This document shows, in pieces, positions 57,609 through 64,000 of a DNA stretch of 64,000 bases. The notes below the pieces were generated by a model. That model had not been told where the DNA came from and searched no databases. It saw only the letters and a list, made by a program, of their open reading frames with translations. The position numbers and the translations under genes are program-made. The stretch spans positions 868,001-932,000 of the forward strand of contig NZ_CP042325.1 in assembly GCF_007904105.1 (NCBI RefSeq), given 5' to 3'. This stretch comes from Corynebacterium sp. sy039 (lineage in GTDB: Bacteria > Actinomycetota > Actinomycetes > Mycobacteriales > Mycobacteriaceae). Each line of letters begins with the position of its first letter. Position 1 is the stretch's first letter.

Positions 57609-57848
57609 AACGAGAGTAGGTTTCGTTTCATCAAGGGTAAGATTATTGCTGCCAGGTTGAGACGTAGAGGAGGGATTTCAGTGAAATCACTCTGTGCAAG
57701 GGATAATTGAAACTTAGTATTTGCTTTGGCGCAAATCGTGGGATACTTCAAAGTGATTCGTTGAAAATCCTCTAGTGTTAGCTTCTCTGTCGGTAAAGGA
57801 ATTTGCGCCTAAATCCACCTCTAGAAATAATCTCCATACATCCCAATT
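57609..57848. other. Gap without a recognised gene
   Basis: AT-rich stretch between the remnant and the convergent restriction-endonuclease-like gene. I see no repeat, RNA or promoter that I can support. Confidence 0.4.
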
Positions 57849-59060
57849 TTACCTTGCTTCTAACTTTACGTCTGCCCATCCAGCTCGTATTGCATCAGGG
57901 TGAAAAGTATCTGAGGGTTGATTATGAAAATTAATCTCGTGGGATGCATATCGTTCATGCATGAATTTAGCGTTTGATGGCGAGTAGTATTTTGGATCGT
58001 AGTTAATAGATTCAACCTTGCATAGTCCTAAGCGATGTAGCCCGAGAAATGTCTTATATGCAGAATTGTGCTGAATAAACATATCGAAATTTTCTAGCAT
58101 TGGGTATATTGTGCCATTAGGATTTTCTGCGTACCCAATTCCATCGATAATTCCCCACATCTCGGGGGCCGCTTCATTGGATTCACGGAACAAGTCTAAT
58201 TGGCTTCTGATAGCTGCATTTGTTTTTGTTTTATCTACCCCAAACTGACCTGGATCTGATGATTGAACCAAGGCCATGATCATAATTGCAATTTCCCCTT
58301 TTACATTAGGGACAAGGATGTCAACACTAAACGATTCATCTCTCGAATGTGGTACCTGTGTAAAAGTAGTAGGTGATATATTTGGGTCATGAGATCCCAT
58401 GGGATTCCCAGCTTTGTCTTTAGGAATCGTTTCCAGTCCCGCTTTATTGACCAGTAAAGCTATTTCTGCTTCAGCACCATGTCCTCGACGCTTAGCTTCG
58501 TTTTGTTGAGCGTCTTTAGGGTAGAGCCAAAGGGATGCAACTTTAGCCTGATCTTGCTTAGTTTGATTAAGAAATAGAATGATAGCATCAATAACTTTTT
58601 TTCGATTAAGATAGTTTGCTACAATTCTTGCAATTTCCCTTTTGCGATTATCAGTCCCTTTGCTCATCATTCTTATCAAAGTTTTCGTAGAGTGCTTGAG
58701 CATGTTGTCTGGATTGCATCCACATATGGTTTTTGTCCCATCTTCGGGATCTAATGATCGGCTAAAAACATAACTTAAGTCTAAATATAGTCTCTTATCG
58801 CTTAGTGAGCCGATTACTCGAAGTGTCTCTAATAGCTCAGGGCACTTAAATAACCATTCGGCTACTTTTGTCACGGAAACCTCTTCTTTATTGTCAATCA
58901 TTTCACTAAGCTGATCCAATGATTGAAAGGCTTTCGGACTTCCTGCTAGCGGCATCTCATCCTGAGACGCCACATGATACCAGTACTCTTTTTGTGGGGT
59001 CCCACACGAGCCGATTGAGAGAGGTGCATCAAAAGTGTTCATTTGTTCATGATGACACAA
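57849..59060 (-). CDS. Putative restriction endonuclease (PD-(D/E)xK-like)
   Basis: 403 residues, or 397 from the inner ATG at 59042. The N-terminal 190 residues are helical and of unknown role. The region about 195-290 has the layout of a type II nuclease core: GHGAEAEIALLVNKAG (Glu in helix A), NPMGSHDPNIS, then FSVDILVPNVKGEIAIMIMALVQSSDPGQFGVDK with the Asp and a downstream polar position, followed by ELW/DG-type strand (EMWGIIDGIGY). This resembles nucleases that pair with Eco57I-like methylases, but I cannot name the family surely. It lies 50 bp after the ABC-ATPase operon in the same direction, so it could instead be an effector of that system. Confidence 0.5.
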   Translation of the reverse strand: MCHHEQMNTFDAPLSIGSCGTPQKEYWYHVASQDEMPLAGSPKAFQSLDQLSEMIDNKEEVSVTKVAEWLFKCPELLETLRVIGSLSDKRLYLDLSYVFSRSLDPEDGTKTICGCNPDNMLKHSTKTLIRMMSKGTDNRKREIARIVANYLNRKKVIDAIILFLNQTKQDQAKVASLWLYPKDAQQNEAKRRGHGAEAEIALLVNKAGLETIPKDKAGNPMGSHDPNISPTTFTQVPHSRDESFSVDILVPNVKGEIAIMIMALVQSSDPGQFGVDKTKTNAAIRSQLDLFRESNEAAPEMWGIIDGIGYAENPNGTIYPMLENFDMFIQHNSAYKTFLGLHRLGLCKVESINYDPKYYSPSNAKFMHERYASHEINFHNQPSDTFHPDAIRAGWADVKLEAR

Positions 59061-59110
59061 CAGATCTCTTATTGCTGAGCAGCGACACGAGTTTGTACTT
59101 GGTGAGAATC

Positions 59111-60955
59111 TTAGTTGACAGGATGTGTCTTCAACAGACCTGCGCGATCAGCCCCTTCGTCAATTGCACCAAACCTGAGCTCCATAGTGTCTGGCGCAGC
59201 GAAATCACTGGTCGGAGTTACCTCAGTGTTGTTCAAGATAATGAGCTGACTTTGTTCTCCGGAGTCAATCATGTGGTCGAAGAGGTTACGCAGTAGCCCC
59301 ATGGCGGGGCGGCCGGTGTGTTCTTCTCGGCGGGTGACGAGGTTGTCGCCGCTCTTCTGATGTTCGAGCCCCAGGGTCGGAGTATCAAGCACGAATATCC
59401 CTGGCTTGTGTTCAGCGTGCTCTGCAAAATATCGTCGTAACGCTAGGAAAACCACTGTGTTGAAGAATGCGCGGTACCCCTTTCCATGTGACCTCTTGGA
59501 TTTATTTCGCACCACCACATCAAGTGTCTCAGGATCAAAACTGGCAGAGCCTGCATCCTCAAATTGCACCTCTCTGAGGATGTCACGAATGTATTCAGTC
59601 ATCGAGGTAAAGAAGCTGCTTGCGATGCTCGATGCTGGATCAAAGGTTGAGCTGTATTCTTTGGGACTCCGAACCTCATCAAGCTTGTCACGCATTTCCA
59701 AGTATTTTGTTTCAAGGTATGCCAACTCGGCCTGCAACCGTTCGAATTCCTGCACCCCGTTGATGTCGCTTTGCAGCGATTGGATGGCGGGCAGGACTGC
59801 ATTGCTGAGGTGATCTTCGAGCCTTCGCTGCCTGTCTTTGAGCCCTTCTAGTTGACCTCGCAAAACTTCGATACGAGCGTTATTCCGAGCCTGCACTTCG
59901 CCCAGAATAGCCAGTTCATTAATGGTACTCGCGGCTTCTTCCTGCACCGGGCCCGAGTATTCCTCATACTTCTCTGCAGAGAGTTCGTTTTCACAGAATG
60001 GGCAGTTAGTTGGGAAGTCAATTTCTTCAGTCGCGGCCTCAGCAGCAGAGACTAGACCTAACCGCGACAAGTTGCCAACATAGATTGACTGCAACTCACC
60101 ATACTTCACATGCATCATGTGGTGACGTTCCAGCTCAAGATCAGTTTCACGGATAGCAGACATCACGACTGACAGGTCATTCCGTGTTTGATCCTGTCGC
60201 CGGACTAGATCGCCTAGCTCAGCTTGGATTTTCTCTTGCTTACTTTGAATTGTTTCAGCGTCCAGATCTTCCAGCTCGTGATGGATTTGTGTCCGACGTT
60301 CATCAAGCTTGAGAAGCTGAGAATCTAAGTAAGGAGTCAGCACCTCTTTTGTCCGTTTTTGCTCTGCTGGATCGGGAACCTTCTTAACCAAGGCGAAGTC
60401 AGCGTCGTCGAAAAGAACGGCAAGAGCAGATAGGGTCTCGTATTTGTCCTCTTGAAAAATCGACTGTTCAGCAGTGATTTGTGATTCATTGCGGTATAAA
60501 GTCCCAGAAAAAGAACGCCAGCTCATCTTTTTCTTGTTGCCATACTGGTTGGTAACGATGTCGACCGGCTGCTTTATTCCGATGAGGTAAAGAAGAATAT
60601 CTGAAACTGTGAAGTCATCAGGTCGCTTGTCCGTGTTTGCCACAGGGTAGGTGTCTGTGAAGATGCCAAGCGATTGCGCGCCTGACACATCCATTTTTGA
60701 GGTGCCCATTTTTCGCTTGAACGTAATCTCGCGTTCACCAGCCTGCACCACCATTTGAATGTGTGTGTAACCGGTTTCTTCGGGAATCGGACGTGTTGCT
60801 CCAACAAGCATGTACTCGATTGAGCGAGCAAGGTAGGTCTTGCCGGTGTCTGATGCTCCGTGAATGATGTTGAAGCCCGGTTTGAAGTTAACGGTTGAGG
60901 TCTCTACATCTTCACCTGAAAAGGTGATGGATTTGATCCAGAAGCTGGTCGTCAT
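59111..60955 (-). CDS. Rad50/SMC-like ATPase of an ABC-three-component (ABC-3C) defence system
   Basis: 614 residues. Walker A GASDTGKTYLARSIEYML near the N-terminus, long coiled-coil from about 190 to 430 with a zinc-hook-like CPFCENEL in its middle (about 315), then the C-terminal ABC half with Walker B-like PGIFVLDTPTLGLEHQ (about 535). The start FWIKSITFSGEDVETSTVNFKPGFNIIHG is the DUF3732-type pattern. In ABC-3C systems the ATPase is the sensor or motor of a gene trio with a middle component and a CTD protein, exactly as seen upstream. It overlaps the middle gene by 4 bp. Confidence 0.82.
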   Translation of the reverse strand: MTTSFWIKSITFSGEDVETSTVNFKPGFNIIHGASDTGKTYLARSIEYMLVGATRPIPEETGYTHIQMVVQAGEREITFKRKMGTSKMDVSGAQSLGIFTDTYPVANTDKRPDDFTVSDILLYLIGIKQPVDIVTNQYGNKKKMSWRSFSGTLYRNESQITAEQSIFQEDKYETLSALAVLFDDADFALVKKVPDPAEQKRTKEVLTPYLDSQLLKLDERRTQIHHELEDLDAETIQSKQEKIQAELGDLVRRQDQTRNDLSVVMSAIRETDLELERHHMMHVKYGELQSIYVGNLSRLGLVSAAEAATEEIDFPTNCPFCENELSAEKYEEYSGPVQEEAASTINELAILGEVQARNNARIEVLRGQLEGLKDRQRRLEDHLSNAVLPAIQSLQSDINGVQEFERLQAELAYLETKYLEMRDKLDEVRSPKEYSSTFDPASSIASSFFTSMTEYIRDILREVQFEDAGSASFDPETLDVVVRNKSKRSHGKGYRAFFNTVVFLALRRYFAEHAEHKPGIFVLDTPTLGLEHQKSGDNLVTRREEHTGRPAMGLLRNLFDHMIDSGEQSQLIILNNTEVTPTSDFAAPDTMELRFGAIDEGADRAGLLKTHPVN

Positions 60956-61398
60956 GAGAGGTCTCCTTGGATGTCCATTCTAGTTATGAAATTGAAAACT
61001 TGGTCATACGTGTGGGTATCTATGTAGGCAAGCACTGCCGAAAGTTGATGCTCATACTGATCCCGGTAGTAGGTTTCGATCTGCTCAAGGAAACGTTCTC
61101 CCTGGTGCGCGAGTGAATAACGGAGCTGCCGCGCCTCAACCTTTGGGGTAAGCAACCCATGAAGTACGGCGAATTTAATGCCTTGCTTCATATGATGAGT
61201 GCGGGCAGCCAGCTCTATCGATGGCTTCTCAACATCTCCGTGCAGGTTTAGGTCACCGAGCCCGTAGTGCTGCGCGTGGGTAGCAAGCAGGTCGATAGCA
61301 GTGATGACTTTTTCTTCGCGCGTTTGGCTTGACCTAGCGGCCAGAATAATTGCGGCCCTGGTGGCCATTGCTAGAGGCGTGTTGTAGATACTATGCAT
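60952..61398 (-). CDS. ABC-3C middle component-like protein
   Basis: 148 residues, a winged-helix-like small protein: the N-terminal helix region has IYNTPLAMATRAAIILAARS and TAIDLLATHAQHYG, then MKQGIKFAVLHGLLTPKVEARQLRYSLAHQGERFLEQIE, a typical wing plus YxLTxxGxxF ending. This is the pattern of middle components between the CTD protein and the ATPase in ABC-3C loci. It overlaps both neighbours by 4-8 bp, so the three genes form a tightly coupled operon. Confidence 0.75.
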   Translation of the reverse strand: MHSIYNTPLAMATRAAIILAARSSQTREEKVITAIDLLATHAQHYGLGDLNLHGDVEKPSIELAARTHHMKQGIKFAVLHGLLTPKVEARQLRYSLAHQGERFLEQIETYYRDQYEHQLSAVLAYIDTHTYDQVFNFITRMDIQGDLS

Positions 61399-62640
61399 CG
61401 TCTACCCACCTCAGTTTGTTGTCGTTAACAAGCATGTGGGTAGTTCCCTGCCTTTGCTGATTCGAAAATAGGCCCTGCGTGTTGGTGATGTGGGATTGGC
61501 TTAGTTGGGCCATGCTTGCTTGTTCGAGTGTGGCCTGCATTCGATCAAAGTCTGAATCGTATCGGCGGCGATGAGTGGGGCGCAGCGCAGCGTACATATC
61601 ATCCTTGATGCGTGTAAACTCGGCTTCTCCATCAAGGCTCGCGCGAATAAGGGTCATGCGTAGGGATTCGGCGAAGTAATAGCACTCCCTGGCGAAATCG
61701 AAGTCATCAAGCTCATCGCCACCGGCATTGCGCAGTTCGCTGAGTACAGGTTTGAGTTGTCGCTTTGTGCACAAAACCTGGATGAGTTGACGAGTGTACT
61801 CAGCTTCCTCACGCTCCACCTGCTCAGGAACCGATCGCTCAACCAGTGGAATTGTGTAATCACCGAGATGCAGGGTTCGGCCAATGACTTTGATCTGATC
61901 CGGGCCAAGATCGCTAATGCGTGGCTTGGCTGCCATCGGTTTTGCTAATTCTTCAGCAGTGGCATTAATGAGCTGTGGATCCCACTCTCTGTCATTTATC
62001 GGCTTCCCCGACGACTGATTTGTTAGACCTGTGAATAGAAGATCACACAAAACTTCGCTTTCGCTGCCATGTGTGACTGGGTAACCGTTGTGTTCAAGGA
62101 TCGCGTGATAGTTTCCAATCGGCTGAGTGCTTAGATGCCGATCTAGGAAATCCAGACAGCGTTCTTGATCAAAATTCCGCAGCCAGAACTGGGCACATGC
62201 TTGCGGAATCTGGCGTTTAGCACCCGTGAACCATTTCTGCCGCAAGTCTCGGTCATTCTTCTGCTGCTTTTTGGTGCGGGTGGAAGGGTCTGCTGTGTTC
62301 TACCAAGATTGACATATAGATTTTACCTATAAAATATATAGATATTTTCCTGGTGTTTTACCGATTAGAGAGTGCGTCACCTCCGTCAACAACGTGAAAA
62401 AGAGGACACTTTATGCCAGTTTGCGTCCCTGTCTGTGCAGGTGAGGGGGTTCTTGTTAGTCTATGTCAATTTTGGTAGAACACAGCAGGAAGGGTCTGGC
62501 GGGTAGAGCTTGTTCTTTCCTGGGCCTTGGAGCTCTCTCTTGATAGTCATGTCCGAGAGCTGAAGCAGAAACTGGCCGCCGCCGTCCTGGTCTGTATCGC
62601 AGCAATTTCGGATGAGTTGGAAGAGGTCGCTGAGCTGCAT
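61391..62640 (-). pseudogene. ABC-3C CTD-type protein, interrupted by a MITE
   Basis: ATG at 62640 (MQLSDLFQLIRNCCDTDQDG) starts a frame that runs to 62497. The 197-bp MITE and one 9-bp duplication follow, and the frame resumes at 62281 (TRTKKQQKNDRDLRQKWFTGAKRQ) to 61391. Removing 206 bp restores a 347-residue frame exactly. The C-terminus HMLVNDNKLRWVDDA is the signature ending of ABC-3C CTD proteins. A later TTG at 62245 could start only a shortened form. The first gene of the operon is therefore disrupted, and the trio is probably non-functional or altered. Confidence 0.82.
62291..62487. mobile_element. MITE of the IS1595-like family, 197 bp
   Basis: Terminal inverted repeats TGCTGTGTTCTACCAAGATT (left) and the complement of AATTTTGGTAGAACACAGCA (right), with the 9-bp target duplication GGAAGGGTC at 62282-62290 and 62488-62496. 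No transposase inside. The inner end GACTAACAA...CCCCCTCACCTGCAC (read on the minus strand) matches the end of copy 2, so it derives from the same element and could be moved by its transposase. Confidence 0.92.
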
Positions 62641-63097
62641 GTGCTTGGCTTACCTCTCTTTCTTGTCCGCCGATGTCCGCTATCTGTCCGCGCTTGTCCG
62701 CTGCTCTCTCGTCTTGGTCTGGTTTCTGCCGCAAACTCAAAGTAGTTCAAGTTTTCAGGCGCTCAGATTCAATTTTACTTCGATTTTACTTCGCATAAAC
62801 ACACGAGTGTGGGACTTGCAAAACTTGAGCCGCGGTCAAGTATCAGAGGCCTATGATGCCGAACCGCTGAGCTGCAGTTATCCCTGTTCGCTTGCCTCGA
62901 TCATCTGGTTGAGGACCTACTTCTAATTCAATACAGGAGACTTCTCGTCGGGCCCGGCGGGTACTCGCACCACTACCAGTCTTGCGCTGGTGGCGGTGCG
63001 GGTGCCCGCCTTCATTTTTACCCGGCGAGCTCCTGAACACAAAGGCCTAGCGCAGCAGTCTCCGTGACGCCACTTCGGTGGAGAAACGGAGGCCACG
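62641..63097. other. 457-bp gap, GC-rich, upstream of the sigma-like gene
   Basis: No gene supported. It begins with the upstream region of the ABC-3C operon on the minus strand and contains the large hairpin at 62956. It ends with the ribosome-binding site CGGAGG just before the GTG at 63098. Composition changes here from AT-rich to GC-rich, marking a likely junction of accessory elements. Confidence 0.5.
62956..63019 (+). terminator. Large hairpin with T-run before the sigma-like gene
   Basis: A 16-bp stem GGCGGGTACTCGCACC / GGTGCGGGTGCCCGCC (62956-62971 and 62995-63010) pairs throughout with two G-U pairs, and continues as an inner CTACCAG/CTGGTGG-type stem around a TCTTGCG loop. It is followed by TTCATTTTT. 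Either a strong terminator or a structured leader of the next gene. Confidence 0.7.
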
Positions 63098-63697
63098 GTG
63101 AATAACCACCTTCAGAACAACAACGAAAACCCAGCACCATACTCAGTACGAGTCAAAGCTAGCCACACCCAGATCTACGTGCCATCAATCATCAAGCAAA
63201 GTATACAGCAATACGCCTGGATCGAGCTAGTCGATCCGCCCGAAGGTAAACTGCTCGATCTGCTTTACGACCCCTGCTGCATCGCCGACTGGAAGATCGA
63301 CTACCTGCAACAGGCCTATGAGGAGTTCCGTGATGCTGAGAACGAACGCAAGCGCGGCGGCACCCTCTCATACAGCAACCTCAGCGTGGAGCTGCCCGCA
63401 CAGACCGGGCTCTACACCACAGTCGCTCTTGAAACCGAAGAACAAGCCGACGCTCGCCTCACTTTGGCTGGTCTTCTAGCTGAGCTCAGACCAGAGCATC
63501 GCCGCCACTTCCACCTGCACTTTATAGACAAATACACCTTCGTCGAGATTGCACGGCTAGAAAACCCAGACGCCGACAAGGCAGATATCGACAAACGTGC
63601 CAACAGTATCGGCCGGGCGGTAAAGCGCAACTTTGAGAAGCTGCAAAAAAATTCTCAAACCGATTGTCCGGTTCCAGCCCCTCCCACGGGCGGATAG
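63098..63697 (+). CDS. Sigma-70 region-4-like regulator of an integrative element
   Basis: 199 residues from GTG 63098 after CGGAGG. The C-terminal half has a sigma region-4 or LuxR-like helix-turn-helix: AGLLAELRPEHRRHFHLHFIDKYTFVEIARL, followed by NSIGRAVKRNFEKLQK. The N-terminal half (YVPSIIKQSIQQYAWIELVD...) resembles the small sigma-like proteins common in conjugative elements of Gram-positives. GC content is clearly above that of the core genes. Likely first regulator gene of an element that extends past the right edge. Confidence 0.6.
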   Translation: MNNHLQNNNENPAPYSVRVKASHTQIYVPSIIKQSIQQYAWIELVDPPEGKLLDLLYDPCCIADWKIDYLQQAYEEFRDAENERKRGGTLSYSNLSVELPAQTGLYTTVALETEEQADARLTLAGLLAELRPEHRRHFHLHFIDKYTFVEIARLENPDADKADIDKRANSIGRAVKRNFEKLQKNSQTDCPVPAPPTGG

Positions 63698-63760
63698 ATG
63701 CAAAGGCCACTACGGCCACAGCACAAACAGTCCGATCAATTTGAAGTTTTAGGAGGAGCG

Positions 63761-64000
63761 ATGTCAAAGCATCGACTCAAGGTTTCCCTCACTAAGGAAC
63801 CGGAACGAGACGCCCTGGTCTCAACTAAGCGCATCAGCATCAGTGAACGATTCCTGCGGTTCCTGCTGGGCAACAAGCACGAAGTCACCGTTCTGGTGCC
63901 AGGTAACCAGGTCAGCACTTTGGAAATTGTACGGCCTGACGATGACCTGATGGCGTTAGCTGATGCGGTAATGCTTCACCCCGCAGGTAAGAAACAGGAG
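63761..64000 (+). CDS. Partial CDS running off the right edge
   Basis: ATG 63761 lies 2 bp after the strong site AGGAGGAG (63751-63758) and opens 80 codons to the window end: MSKHRLKVSLTKEPERDALV, then ISISERFLRFLLGNKHEVTVLVPGNQV. It looks like the small basic proteins following sigma-like genes in integrative elements. No function can be given. Confidence 0.6.
   Translation, partial: MSKHRLKVSLTKEPERDALVSTKRISISERFLRFLLGNKHEVTVLVPGNQVSTLEIVRPDDDLMALADAVMLHPAGKKQE

Overview
The window reads as chromosomal DNA of a fairly AT-rich Corynebacterium. The evidence is the gene content and order: pfkA / BASS transporter / gatB, the lysE-lysG divergent pair, ilvD followed by the ilvBNC attenuation operon, serA, leuB, a cNMP-CBS-DUF294 protein, a DnaQ-like exonuclease and an odx-type FAH protein. 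This follows the order I remember from C. glutamicum. Many genes have a -10 hexamer 6-7 nt before the start codon, which fits the leaderless mRNAs common in this group. Species cannot be fixed without a search.

Region 1 (1-33.7 kb) is mostly conserved core: glycolysis (pfkA), the glutaminyl-tRNA amidotransferase subunit gatB, lysine/arginine export (lysE/lysG), branched-chain amino acid synthesis (ilvD, ilvBNC, leuB), serine synthesis (serA), a bioW-bioF pair for pimeloyl-CoA/KAPA synthesis, membrane proteins and odx. Two departures stand out. ilvD carries a one-base frameshift. Between ilvD and ilvB sit two tandem paralogous secreted-protein genes, each with a run of ten C inside the signal-peptide codons that puts the rest of the gene out of frame. 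This is the layout of phase-variable surface proteins, both OFF here.

Region 2 (33.7-44.2 kb) is accessory: a TauE/SafE permease, two lantibiotic-immunity-like ABC transporter operons with related upstream regions, an MFS exporter, two decayed Abi genes each preceded by a hairpin RNA-like element, and a MocR-type regulator divergent from an EamA transporter.

Region 3 (44.9-62.6 kb) is a defence island cut up by one transposon family (IS1595/ISXO2-like transposase, inverted repeats starting TGCTGTGTTCTACC, 9-bp target duplications). Copy 1 (44916-48603) splits the EamA gene and carries a two-gene cargo: an EcoRI-type adenine methyltransferase and a DUF262-HNH nuclease. Copy 2 (56014-57423) lies between an N6-adenine methyltransferase and a putative restriction endonuclease. 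Copy 3 is a 197-bp MITE (62291-62487) that interrupts the first gene of a three-gene ABC-ATPase (ABC-3C-like) defence operon. A GPP34 protein, an MFS exporter with a ten-G tract in its promoter region and a truncated MmeI-like methylase lie in the same stretch.

Region 4 (62.7-64 kb) is visibly GC-richer and looks like the edge of an integrative element: a large hairpin, a sigma-70-like regulator and a partial gene running off the end. No rRNA, tRNA or CRISPR array was seen.
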